Source of the DNA: Mikania micrantha
Lineage: Eukaryota; Streptophyta; Magnoliopsida; Asterales; Asteraceae
DNA: 64,000 bases
Reading direction: 5' to 3'
NCBI GenBank assembly: GCA_009363875.1
Contig: CM018683.1
Span: 67,008,187 to 67,072,186 of the forward strand
Below the pieces are notes generated by a model that was not told the DNA's origin, ran no database searches, and was given only the letters and a program-made list of their open reading frames with translations. Positions 21,466-32,562 of the stretch are shown here, piece by piece (positions within the stretch are counted from its first letter, which is position 1; the number at the start of each line of letters is the position of its first letter). Position numbers and translations under genes: made by a program.

Positions 21466-23210
21466 GGCCATGTGTTATGGTGTGACCATCATCACTCCAC
21501 GTAGGCGCCACATGGGAGCCACATAATCAACCAACACCATCACCCCTTATCACTCCACATCATCTTTTCCTATGTTACCATCACTTTCCCATCACTTCCC
21601 TATCACTCCACGTCATCACCACCTTTTTCAATATTTTATTATTTGATTTTTATTTTTTCAAATATAAATTAAATTAAAAAAAACCTAATATAATAAAAAA
21701 TATTAATATTACAAACTAAAATAAAAAATAATTACAATGTTAAAAAAATTAAATTATAAAATTAAATAAAAAACATTAAAATAAATTTAAAAACTTTTAA
21801 AAAAACTACAAATTATATTTCTTCATAATTTGCTCCTTCGTCTTCTCGGCTATTTCACGAGCGTGACCGGTTAAGTGATCGATTGGAGTCCACAACAATT
21901 TCGTATCATTATTGTATTGTTTTTGCTCCTGTATGTTCACAAATTTTTGCAACGATTCGGAGATGGTCTCCAACGTGTCTTTGTAATCGGTTGAAAACGA
22001 TGTTTGTGGTCGTTTACCCTTGTTGTTTCGAGCGGGCGGACGTTGAGGAGAGGTTGGTGGGGGAATGTCCATTTCGACTTCGTCATCCGACTCGTTTAAG
22101 TTAACGAAACATCGACCGGTTGAGTCGGATTGAGTAGTCGTGTACTTTCCGGACGATGACGTCTTCGTCCGTTTCGAAGTTTGTAACCTCGGTAAGGGAT
22201 GCCATTTGGTCGATTTACGCATAACTTGCCACGCCGTGATATGACCAAATGGCCCGTTTTCTCGTGCGTAGGTCATCAACGACTCGTTCATGACCGATTC
22301 GTCGTTCTCACCACTTTTACGGTTGTGTGGTGTTGAACCCATATTCCGTTAAATTTCACGACTTTATGTTGTAAGTCGCGCCATTTTCCGGAAAGCATGT
22401 CATTCGTCCGGTAGGGACCACGACCCATTGTCGAAAACAATTGGTCTCTCACGCGGCTCCAAAAAACCGAGCTCGTTTGGTAGTTACTAACGATCGGGTC
22501 TTCGGAAACGTCGATGTAGGCACGGACTAGTGCCACCTCCTCAGATTCCGTCCATTTTATAATGGTCGGTTTTGTTGTTTTTCTAGACACTTCTTTTCGT
22601 CGGTGCCTACGACGCGATGAAGCCGGTTGGGCATCGGGTTGCGTTTCCGGAACCACGTCAACATCGGGATTCGGTTGATTATCAGAAACGTTGTCACCGA
22701 CGGGTGACTTTTAGTTGAAAAAAGGTGGTTGTGGGTACCAATTTGAGAAGGTTAGAAATTGGTTCGGGTTTGGATTGTTTGGATCGAGTTGAGGTCGGTA
22801 ACAATTCATTACGGGTTAAAGTATGGATTGTTTGAGTTGTTTGGATCCATGGTAGTGTATAATTTTTGGAGCTTTGAAAGAGTTTTTAAGAATTTTTAAG
22901 AGAATTTTGAAAGAATTTGGAAGATTTTTGAATGGGTTGGATGAATTTATATAGGTTTAATTTTATTTTATTTTATTTTTCTTTCCCAACGGCTATGTTA
23001 CCGTTATTTTATTTTTTTTTTCTTTTCCAACGGCTATGTTACCTTATTTTATTTATTTATTTATTTATTTTTCTTTCCCAATCACCTCGTGAGGGCTCTC
23101 ACGATATTGCCCACCACTTGCCCATCACGACCCTGTGTTATGGGGGTGGGACGCGAAGAGGGCGTGACCCAGGGGCATCACGCCTGGGTCACGTACCACA
23201 ACACATGGCC
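21466..23210 (-). mobile_element. PIF/Harbinger-type DNA transposon F without transposase
   Basis: The terminal inverted repeats are GGCCATGTGTTATGG (left) and, read from the right end, GGCCATGTGTTGTGG. They are flanked by a 3-bp target duplication TAA (21463-21465 and 23211-23213), typical of PIF/Harbinger. The 1745-bp body holds only a Myb/SANT-like protein frame on the minus strand and no DDE transposase, so it depends on another copy for movement. Low-complexity T-rich stretches lie at 21640-21800 and 22950-23080. Confidence 0.85.
21806..22656 (-). pseudogene. Myb/SANT-like ORF of Harbinger F, frameshifted
   Basis: Two overlapping minus-strand frames (22656-22288, then 22342-21806) together give the usual architecture of the Harbinger accessory DNA-binding protein. 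The first has a trihelix-like start (KWTESEEVALVRAYIDVSED, then FWSRVRDQLF and MLSGKWRDLQHKVVKFNGI). The second has GPFGHITAWQVMRKSTKWHP, an acidic/Pro-rich linker and a C-terminal helix ending in a basic EQIMKKYNL. They are out of frame near 22340, in the middle of the domain. Such proteins are often annotated in plants as No-apical-meristem-associated or GST T3-like. In the family this protein partners the transposase in binding terminal repeats. Confidence 0.75.
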
Positions 23211-23666
23211 TAAGGAGGCCTTAGCCTACGGCCAGGCCGTAAGGCTACGGCTGGGGATGTCCAGTTTTGTCCGTTTTGCTCGTTTTCTCACGTTTTAGAA
23301 GCTATATACCTTCCGTTATGAACCCAAAAGTATACATAGGTGTTCTTACTTATTCTAACGAACTAATGGTGATTTTAATGTGGTGTTTTGTAGGTGAACG
23401 TAAAGAGTGATGGCGCACGTGATCGGGTATCTCATGTAGGATCGAACCGAACATGTTTTGATTGAAACCCAATAACTTTTGTATATTGTGGTTACTGGTG
23501 TAAATGGGTTTTGAAATGAAGAATTAACCTAAGTGTATATTTTTGGTGAAATACTGGGTTATTTTGGTATGATAATATGGATGTTTTAATTTTAAAAATC
23601 TGGGACCTAAACTCTGTTGTTGATTTAAAAACTCGTGTCAAACGTGGGTGGATTTTGGGGCTTACA

Positions 23667-25500
23667 TGAATGGAGTGGTTTCCTGAGATTCCTCCTTTTC
23701 TCCTTCATTTCGAGACTTTGACCCCATAGGTTGTACCTTCTCCCCCTTTTTGGAAGTATCCGGGGAAAGGAAGGACACCTGGCTAGGGTCAGGGTGAAAT
23801 GGGGTATAGATGATTGGTGGGCAGAGCTAAAGGTTCAAGATGGTAGCATCCTTGTCTTAAACCTGTAGCCTCAGAGTAGCAACCTCGGTTCCAGGTGAGC
23901 TACCCTGGCTTGTAGAGTGGAAATGGTGGCTGTCAATTCCTTAATAGTTGTGCCCTCATCCACCTGAGTGGAATCATTGGGCGATAGAGTCCTGAGCCAA
24001 ACTCCTGCACCTCCACCACCAGATGTGGTTTCTTAGCACCATAGATTCCCCTCATTGAAGATGACATCAAAGAAGTCATCAAAAATGTGAGTTGCCACAG
24101 AGGAGGTCCTATTGCCTGTACCACTGTCCTGAAGAACCTGAGAAGGTTCAACAGTAGTGGAAGCCTCCATTGTATTGACCTCTTCAGAGCACCCAAGGTC
24201 AACCTTTCAGATAGTAGGCTCGGGCCTCAGGTTCAGGGAACCTTTCTTGTAGCTCTGTCACCACTCTCAGTAAAATTTGGGTAGTGGGGGAGAGTGGGTC
24301 ATTCAGAGCAAAAGTAGAGGATCCTTGAGCATGGGCAAGAGTAAAGGTGGGGGCATTGATGGGGTAGATACACCTATGGACCTGGGAGAAAGTCCTTGTA
24401 CTAAGGGAGTTGCTTCAAAAGAAGCAGACTCCATGGATGGGGTGTCCCTTTTGGTATTCTCAGGTATGTATGGTGACATACACTGAGGGCTCTCATGTTG
24501 GAAAGGGGCAACCACTGGTTCCAAAGGAAGAACCAGTGATGAAGTTGCAGGTGTGGTTTGCACCTTAAGCAGAATTGTGCCCCTACCAATTCGTTTTGCC
24601 TTTTTCTTTATAGGTTTGGAAGAAGGAGCCTGAACAACTTTAGAGGGTTGTTCAGGGGTTCGTTTGCGCTTGTATGTGATTTTGATGGGGTGTGGGATGA
24701 CATGGGAAGGTGTGGGCTCAACATCTGTTGCTTTTACAGATCTGTCATTTTTAGGAGCAGGAAGCTCCATGGAAGGAAGAAGATGAGTGAAAGTTCCAGA
24801 GAACTGTGCACTCTTCTTCTTTAACTAAACAAAAACCTTGGCAGTAACCAAGGGGACATTGTATGTATTCCCAAATAGTGAGAGAGATGAGCCCAACTCA
24901 CTTTTGAAGATGTGTTGCAAAAATCGGGGATACATACAAAATTTCTTTGCGGACGAAAGATTGTTCGCCAAATTATTAAAAATGAAAGCAGAAAAGTTAA
25001 ATGGTTGATTGGATACCAAAACATGAATAGCCGAAGCTAAATCAGATGGAATTTGATCCCAACAACCAGTTTTATTTGAAAGACAGTGAAGAAAAACATG
25101 TATGAGATATTTGTAATTATAGAACACTCTACCTTCAAATATGTAGTTGAAGGGAAAGGACCTTCGTATCCCATTGACCTAAAGGTCACTGCTACCTCAT
25201 CCTTTGTGAATGAGACCCTTTCATCAGCATCATTGAGTTGGTGATGCTGACAGATGGTCTCCACAAAAATAGATATAGGATGAGCGTCAATGGTAGCTAA
25301 AAGAGTTCTACCATTAGGTGAGGGAACGAGAGAACAAGAACTCCAAAACTGTTGGTGATGAGATTCATACACCACAGGTTTGATGGTGAGTGCAAAGAAA
25401 TACCTGCTCCTTTGTAGAAAGGAGATGATTGGTGCGAAGTCAGCATCATGATCAGCTTAGAGATCCGCTACCCGATTGTGAGCAGGTTGAAAAGCAAGGA
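23667..25500 (-). pseudogene. proximal part of the Sirevirus A extra (post-pol) reading frame
   Basis: Homologous to B 54617-52800. Segment 25375-25037 carries YESHHQQFW, IDAHPISIFVETIC and MGYEGPFPSTTYLK. Segment 25127-24825 has LSNKTGCWDQIPSDLASAIH and KKFCMYPRFLQ. Segment 24770-24303 is the basic/Pro-rich linker with HPIKITYKRKRTP. Segment 24202-23933 corresponds to the region before the coiled coil. Frames shift between the segments. The linker is one open frame here, whereas B has a frameshift in it, which indicates that the ancestor was continuous. The block ends at 23667, where gypsy E interrupts it. Confidence 0.75.
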
Positions 25501-26214
25501 GTTCCAAGGCAATCGAAGAAGATTAGGGTTTGATTTACAGAGAAAAAGCGATTTGATTTGAAGATGAACGGTGAGAGAAATTTGAATAGACGGGAGAGCT
25601 TTTATACCTTTGGATGTCAACATTTAATATAGAGACATATTTAATTTTTGAGATCCGAAGTTTCAGAGAAAAGGTCTTTCGAGATAGCTGTATTACACTG
25701 GACTACTTTCATTAATCAGAAGTAGATACCAGCTTCCGAAGATATTGCTATCGGAAGAAAAGTTACTTGAGGCCAGAAAAATTCTTCTGAAGAAATGCAC
25801 TTCCGATGCATATTTAAAGTCTAATGTAAAAACATTTTAAAGATACCATGGGAAGGACCTTCTTCTGAAGGTTTAGAAGCTTTTATCAGAGAGGTTCATG
25901 CTTCGGAAGACATCTTCTTGTGATGACTATATGTTGCTTAGATAAGCAATCTAATTTAATTAGAAGATAAAGCTTCCGAAACAAAAAAAAATGTATCGGA
26001 AGATAAGTACTTATGATAAGAATTATTTTTTTTTCGAAGTGTGATTGCTTCCGACTCAAGGGTTAAAGAATATTTCCGAAGACTTAAAATTTCTCTGATG
26101 AGTAATTACTTATCAGAAGATAAGATAAGTTAAATTTATCTTTCGAAGAGTTATTTAAACCTTTCTATAAATTCATTTATTCAAAATTGATCATACCAAT
26201 GGCTGTTATTAAAT
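25501..26214 (-). repeat. spacer between pol and extra ORF in Sirevirus A, rich in TTCCGAAG palindromes
   Basis: No coding potential is seen. The core CTTCCGAAG/CTTCGGAAG and decayed forms (CTTCTGAAG, ATCGGAAG) recur every 20-60 bases from about 25730 to 26150. The same motif fills the homologous spacer of B (54750-55240) and both LTRs. A promoter or transcript for the extra frame could start here; that is an inference. Confidence 0.6.
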
Positions 26215-29200
26215 ACTTGAATCTTTTTTATCAAAAGCCTTGGTGAAGAGATCAACAAGATTGTGTTCAGTATCAACTTTGACTAGATGAATTAACCTCT
26301 TTTCTGCACAATCTCTAATAAAGTGATATCTGATGTCAATGTGCTTGGTCTTGGAATGCTTGACAGCATTGTTGGTGATGGAGATTGCGCTGGAGTTGAG
26401 TATTGAAAAGTTCTACTTCATAATCTTTCATTTGATTCTGAATCCAGATAACTTGAGCACAACAACTAGAGGCAGCAATATATTCAGCTTCTGCAGTAGA
26501 ATTAGAAACACAGGTCTGCTTCTTACATTGCCATGAAACTATTCTAGATCCAAGAAACTGACATCCTCTTGATGTGGATTTCTTGCTGATGTTACAACCT
26601 CCATAATCACTGTCAGTGTAAGCCATGAATTGAAAATCTGCATTCCTAGGATACCACAATCCCAGACTTGGTGCTCCTTTGAGGTATCTAAGGATTCTTT
26701 TTACAGCAAACATATGAGAATTTTTGGGATTAGCCTGAAATCTTGCACATAAGCAAGTTGCAAACAAGATATCAGGCATGCTTGCTATAAGATACATCAA
26801 AGAGCCAATCATAGCTTTGTACTGGTGCTGATCAACATCCTCCCCCTCAAGGTCAGATCCTAAGGATGTTGTTATGGACATTGGGGTCCCTAGAGCTTTG
26901 CAGTCAGTAAAGTTGAACCTTTCAAGAATATCCTTGACATATTTTGATTGGTTAATGAATATCCTTGTAGGAGTTTGCTTCACCTGAAGTCCAAGAAAGA
27001 AAGTAACCTTTCCCATTGTGCTCATTTCAAATTTGGACTTCATCAGCGCTTCAAAATCCTTGCAGAGAGATTCATTAGTGGAACCAAAAATAATATCATC
27101 AACATAAATCTAAACAAACATAATATGTTGATTGGATTTCTTGAAGAAAAGAGTTTTGTCAATGGTTCCTCTCTTGAAGTTGTTTGAAAGTAGAAATGAG
27201 GATAAAATTTTATACCATTTTCTGAGAGCTCGATGCAACCCATATAGAGCTTTATCAAGCTTACAGGCATGATTAGGAAACTTAGGATCCTCAAAGTCAG
27301 GTGGTTGACAGACATATACCTCTTTATCAATTTTTCCTTGGAGGAATGCACTTTTGGCATCCATTTGAAGGACCTTGAAGTTTTTAGAGGCGGCAAAAGC
27401 TAAGAATATTCTGATGGCCTCAATTCTTGCAACTGGAGCAAAACACTTCATCATAATCAACTCCTTCCTCTTGTGTATACACTTGTACAACCAGTCTTGC
27501 CCTATTCTTGATGTCTACACCTTTGTCATCCTTTTTATTTCTGAACACCCACTTGGTTTCGATTGCATATCTTCCCTTAGGTAAAGGGCAAATCTTCCAA
27601 ACTCCTTGTCTTTCAAATTGAAAGAGTTCTTCCTGCATTGCTTCTACCCAGCTGCTATCTTTTAGGGCATCAGTAACTTTCTTTGGTTCTATTTGGGATA
27701 GAAAGCAAGAAAACAAACAGATGTTAGCTTCATGCAAGGAGCCTCTTGTTCTTACTTCTTCTTCAACATTGCCAATGATGTTTTCAACTGGATGAGAGGT
27801 ATGGATGCGAGTTCTTGGAATAACATCCAACTGAGAGCTTAAATCTAGAGTGCTTGACTCAAGTTTGGGAGTAAAACCTCAAGATGTAATTCAGGCATAT
27901 CTTGAATTCTTTGTTGTTGGACAGTTGTGGATGGATTCTCTCTGGGTTTAGAGGTTTCCAATGTGGTTACTTCATCAGTAGGGTTGCCAAATTCCTCTTG
28001 ACTTTGTGGAGCAGAAGTGGAATCACTGAGGTAGTATTCTGAGGTCCCGTAACATACTCTTTTGACAGATTATAAGCATATGTAAATCCATCAAGATCAA
28101 ATAGCCAATCAGGGCCAACTCCAGGCTTATTTACACTATGTTCATTGAACTGAACATTTGTAGACTCTTCAATAATCCTCAAACCTTTGATGTATACTCT
28201 ATATGCCTTAGCATGAGAAGAGTATCCAACAAAGAAACCCTATGCTGATTTCTCAACAAATTTTGCTAAGTGATCTTTGGTATTTAAGATGGTTCATTGA
28301 CATCCAAATGGTTTAAGAAATCCAATGAAAGATTTTCTTTTATGCCAAATATCATATGGAGTCATACCATGTGATTTGACTATCAGTATTCTGTTTTGGA
28401 CATAACAGGCAGTATTGACTGCCTTTTCCCAAAAAGTTATTGGTAGTTTGGCATCAGATAACATGGTTATAGTAGCCTTAATCAGTGTCATATTCCTTCT
28501 CTCAGCAACACCATTCTGTTGTGGAGTCCTAGGAGCACTGATTTGTCTTGTAATACCTTTGGATTCACAAAAGGAGTTCAAAGTATGGTTCTTAAATTAT
28601 GTACATTGGTCAGACCTAATGATTTTCACATTGTGATCACTTTCATTCTCAACCCTAAGAATGAATGACTTCAAGATTTCAGTAGTCTCATCCTTGGTAC
28701 TAAAAAAGAATACCCAGGTGTATCTTGAGAAGTCATTAATGACCACCAGGCAATAAGATTTTCTACCTAGAATTTTCACACTTGTAGGGCCAAACAAATC
28801 CATGTGAAGCAAGTGTAGGACTGTTGTAATTGAGTTTATCTCCTTGGCATGATGAGAGGATTTATGTTTCTTCCCTTTAAGGCAGGCAACACATTTATCA
28901 ACACAAAAAATTACTTTGTTGGTAAACATGTAACTAAGTTACTTTTAACCAATTTATTCATGTTTTTCAAGTTTACATGACAAAGTCTTTTATACCAAAG
29001 AAATGATTCATCAAGTGAGGCTTTAGAAACAAAGCAGGTTATATTGTTAAGTGGTGAGGTTGTGCTCATATCCAGCATATACATGTTATTCCTTCTGGGA
29101 GCTCCAAGCAGAGTTTGGTTTTTTGGAACAACAAATCCTGGTTTCAGGACAATGCATTCATGCTCAGTGAACAACATGATATGTTTCTGGTCACACAACT

Positions 29201-29318
29201 GTGAGACACTTAGCAAATTGTAATTTAATTCCTTGACAAAATGGACATTCTCAAAACTTACCTTGCCATTGGTTATTGTTCCCCTACCTATGATGTAACC
29301 ACCTACTGAATCACTTCC
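26215..29318 (-). pseudogene. integrase-RT-RNase H remnant of Sirevirus A
   Basis: Minus-strand pieces in copia order. The pre-integrase zinc-finger region lies at 29216-28911 (WYKRLCHVNLKNM). Integrase follows at 28929-28294, with MDLFGP, INDFSRYTWVFFF and PQQNGVAERRN. A linker with IEESTNVQFNEH is at 28182-27967. RT is at 27830-27043, with FAPVARIEAIRIFLAF-like, QMDAKSAFLQGK and ALYGLHRALRKWY, the normal QAP being changed. RNase H at 27043-26336 has YTDSDYGG and STAEAEYIAA. There is a stop before YVDDIIFGS near 27110 and several frame shifts, so it is inactive. It keeps the integrase segment that B has lost. Confidence 0.85.
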
Positions 29319-30105
29319 TTTTGGGAAATAAGGACTGAAGAAGCAAAACCACTATTCAAATAATCAAACTGAATAACTGTTGCAGGACATTAACTTTGGA
29401 AGACACTATCTTAAGACAAACTTTGGAAGACACTATCTGAAGACAAGCTTCGGAAGACACTATCTGAAGACAAGCTTTGGTAGACACTATCTGAAGACAA
29501 GCTTCGAAAGATACTATCTGAAGACAAGCTCCGGAAGACACTATCGGAAGACACTATCGGAAGACAAGCTTCGGAAGAAAACATTACTTCGGAAGACTTT
29601 AGCTTCTACATAAGCTTCTGATGAATGATTCTTTCTTCAGCTTCCGATGAAAGAACAACTAATTCCTTAATCAGTTTCCTATGAATAACTTCCGAAAGAA
29701 TAACTCCTTAACATCAGTACAACTGTCTCAACCTCGAAAGACTTCAAGATCTCTAAAGATCCTAGTTGACTTTGTACCTTTACTATTCTGATGATACAGT
29801 GTCTGTAAAAGTGTCTTCAGTCTTAGCTATTTGTCTTTTTATGTATTTGTCTTGAAACATTAAATTTCGGGGCTATTTATACCCCAGCATCCCTTGAATG
29901 AATTACAACACTTCTCTGAAAATTCTTTGTGTTGCCTTCTTACTTTTCTCTTTTCTCTTTCTTATAAGCAAGAAAACTAAACAACTAAAATAACTAAAAT
30001 CAAGTGCAAAACCTTAGAGGGAGTTAATACCAAAAGCTTTGACTAAGTGTCTAAAGCTTCTGTTCCTGGTTAAACAGCCTCTCCTCGGGTCTCTGATTTT
30101 CTACA
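29319..30105 (+). mobile_element. probable solo LTR inserted in the protease region of Sirevirus A
   Basis: Aligned with B (near 58430), A has an extra 787 bp bounded by CTTCC on both sides (29314-29318 and 30106-30110). The insert ends TCTACA, like the Sirevirus LTR end CCTACA. Its length (787) is close to the A and B LTRs (788-846). It has CTTCGGAAG repeats upstream of a TATA-like CTATTTATACCCC (about 29872), so it would be plus-oriented, opposite to A. The left end (TTTTGGG) is not the canonical TG, so the class remains tentative. Confidence 0.45.
29394..29582 (+). repeat. 27-bp tandem repeat (CTTCGGAAGACACTATCTGA unit)
   Basis: About six imperfect copies of a 27-bp unit consisting of CTTCGGAAGACACTATCTGA plus AGACAAG. 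Because 27 is a multiple of three, the repeat gives open frames on both strands (29356-29541 minus, 29380-29613 plus), which are not genes. The array lies in the probable solo LTR. Confidence 0.85.
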
Positions 30106-31839
30106 CTTCCAAAAGAAACCGACGCTCCAAAGAATGGTTCATACTTGTGCAAGTGGGTCTTATTGCCTGTCATGTGTCAGGAGCAGCCACTGTCAACTAT
30201 CCACAAGTTCATTTTGGAGTCTTGCTGTCACTGCACACATGAAAATTAAATTATTTTCAGATGGGAACCCAAGCCCATGTAGTCTTGGGTTTTCTATTTG
30301 CATCATTGTAGGTGAATTTCTTTGATATCATCTTAGGTGGTACAGATGATGAACTTGTTGGAGGGGCCATTGGTTAAATGGAGTCTTTCTTCTTCCAGAC
30401 TTTGTTGACCTTTGGAGTTGATTGATAGTATTTCTTTTCTTTCTTTTGGAACCCATCAGAAGAAGTTCTTGCTTTGCCTTCCGATGCTTTGGACTTGGTC
30501 TTGAACTGTTTTTTTTCTTCTGCATGTCTTTTTCCAAAATGGGAGGATTTCTTGTTTTTTGTCGGAAGCACATCTGATTTTCTTCCGACAGATTCCTTAC
30601 TTCAAAAGACTTGTTGTTCTTTCTGTTCATGTTGTCAGAAGTAGACGCTTTCGATGGTTTCTTCTGTTGCTTGCCTGACCCTTTTCTTTTGGAAGCAGAT
30701 TGTTAACCTTCCGAAGACTGAGATGTACTACTCCAACTTCCCTTGTTATTTTCACTCCTGCATGGTTTGGAATTTATTTTGCTTCTAGGATTGAAGAAGC
30801 AATCAGCAACATAGTGATAAGTGTCTCCACAAACTAGACACATTGATTGAACTTTGGATGATTTCTCAAAGTTCCTTCTTGCTGATGAATTTGAGCTGTG
30901 TTTCTCTGAACTGGACTGGCTTAACTTTGACTTGGAAGTACCAACATGACTTTTGTTGGAGTGATTTACCTGAACCTTTGTTATACTAGTATTTCTATTT
31001 CCTGATCTTTCCCAATGTGACTTGTTAGATAGACAAGTGACATATTTACTTGATGATGTACTCCTCGTTTGTACATCTTTAGCTTTAACAAAAGATGGTG
31101 TGGTTTTCTTATTTCTTTTCTTTAGTTTTGTAATAGATTTTACTTTTTCAAAATCATGCAACTGGAGTATCATCCTCAGATGAGTAGATTGACTAGGTAG
31201 GGCTAACATCAGATGCATCAATTTCTTGAGCAATCTTGTGTATGTCCGAAACTTCATCATACACAAGACTTGTTTTAGGCTTGCAGTGAACCACCACCAT
31301 TGCAGTATAAGCAGATGAAGGTTCCATGTGATTGTACCCCACCCTAGTACCCTTCTTCTTTACCAACTCAGGTATCTCAGTCCTGACTAAGAAATCTGTC
31401 TCTGTAAGATTCAGCCTATACAAGTTCTGTTTTAGTAGTTGTTAGCCTTTCTAGAAGATTATTTATTTCACACTGTTTGTTAGTGTCTTCATGTTTTAAG
31501 CTGGAGATTTTCTTTTCAGACTCCTTAATCTTTTCCTTATATTTTCTTTCAGCTTCAAAAAAAATTGCCTTTACAACTTGTATTGACTCAGGCTCATCAC
31601 AGACTTGAGCATTGAATCTTTTATCTAAGGTAGATGCTTCCTCAACTTGAAAGCTCCAGTCAGAGAAGTCATGCCGCTCTGCAATGTTTGCATTGTTTGA
31701 CTGGTTTGATGTTTTGGATGTTTGGTAGTTTGGCTGAGCTGGGGTTGATGGCTGAGAGCTTGGAGACTTGCATTCTCTAGCGAAATGGCTTAGTTGCTGA
31801 CAGTTATAGCATTTGAGCTTGGATTTATCCAGACCAAAC
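30106..31839 (-). pseudogene. protease start, second zinc-finger region and Gag C-terminus of Sirevirus A
   Basis: Near 30190-30230 the minus strand reads LWIVDSGCS-like, the protease active-site motif. Upstream, 31266-30703 carries a Ser/Lys-rich segment with a second zinc knuckle CLVCGDTYHYVADC, and 31423-31193 has EPSSAYTAMVVVHCKPK. The first knuckle (near 31760-31800) sits beside MITE G. Frames are broken. B lacks about 1 kb that corresponds to 30250-31300 here, so this copy shows the fuller ancestral arrangement. Confidence 0.72.
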
Positions 31840-32562
31840 TAGGGCTGTCCGAAAAGCTCGAAGCTCGGTTTCGCCTCGTAGCTCGTTCGGAAAAAGATCG
31901 GATAAAGCTTGGCTCAGATAAAGCTCGTTTGTAACCGAGCCGAGTTCGAGCCAAGGCTGGATCGGCTCGTTGCTCGGCTCGTTTGTACAACATGTTATAT
32001 TAAAATATAAAATTATATGGTTACTTTCAATAATAAATATACTTTAGTATTATTTTGTAAGTATGATAAAAAAAGAAAAAATAAAAAAATAAAAGAAAAT
32101 AGGATAGAAATATGGAATGAATCTCAATTATCACATGTTTCACTAATCACTCATTCCTAAGTCATATTCTTAATTCTCAATTCTACATATTCACGTCTCT
32201 TTACTCTTACTTCTCATACCATAATTCCCAAATATGTTGGAGCCACAGTCCTCACACTAGACGTTTCACGCGCGGTTACAACCATATGACGGTTGTTCTC
32301 AGCCACATGCAGGTGGATATAACACGGTCAATGCCAGACATCGGTCTGTTACAGACAACCAGACATCTCTCGCATGTGGACTTTTTAGAAGTCAGGACTC
32401 AATGGAGAAAACGATCCGAGTTGAGGTGAATGCGATTCAAATATTAAATTTGTTATGTAAAAAACGAGCCAAAAACGAGCTGCGCCGAGCCAGATTGGTT
32501 AAAAACGAGCCGAGTCCGAGCTGACCCTTGGCTCGGCTCGGTTCGGCTCGTGAACACCCCTA
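31840..32562. mobile_element. hAT-type MITE G
   Basis: The 723-bp insert starts TAGGGCTGTCC and ends GAACACCCCTA (inverted ends TAGGG...CCCTA). An exact 8-bp duplication GACCAAAC lies at 31832-31839 and 32563-32570. B shows the empty site as one CCAAACCC string near 59230. Sub-terminal sequence is dense in GAGCTCG/CGAGCC-type repeats on both sides. There is no transposase frame. Confidence 0.9.

Larger units (their letters stand above)
4645..23666 (+). mobile_element. decayed Ty3/gypsy element E, inserted in Sirevirus A
   Basis: The right edge is a complete 3' LTR (19549-23666) and the body is a broken gag-pol (16079-19507). The left LTR survives only as 4645-4690 plus 16019-16078; both pieces match adjacent parts of the 3' LTR (about 20133-20240). 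D sits between them and interrupts the string AATGGGTGTT/GGGTAGTGGC, which is intact at 20171-20190. Most of E's 5' LTR and the 5' part of gag are therefore deleted. Removing E rejoins the Sirevirus A frame as judged from the homologous stretch of B (about 52740-52800). Confidence 0.78.
19549..23666 (+). repeat. 3' LTR of gypsy E, split by Harbinger element F
   Basis: It starts TGTAATGACCC and ends TTTTGGGGCTTACA. It is 4118 bp, or about 2370 bp once F and its duplicated TAA are removed, close to the 2.4-kb LTRs of C. It contains possible splice signals (ACAAG/GTAAGT near 20630 and TTTTGTAG/GTG near 23392). The open frames at 19797-20069 and 21283-21465 have no recognisable content. Confidence 0.8.

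Noticed and set aside
29356..29613. Open frames on both strands with repeated ACLQIVS or FGRHYLKT units
   Set aside because: Caused by a 27-bp tandem repeat, which is automatically open in several frames.
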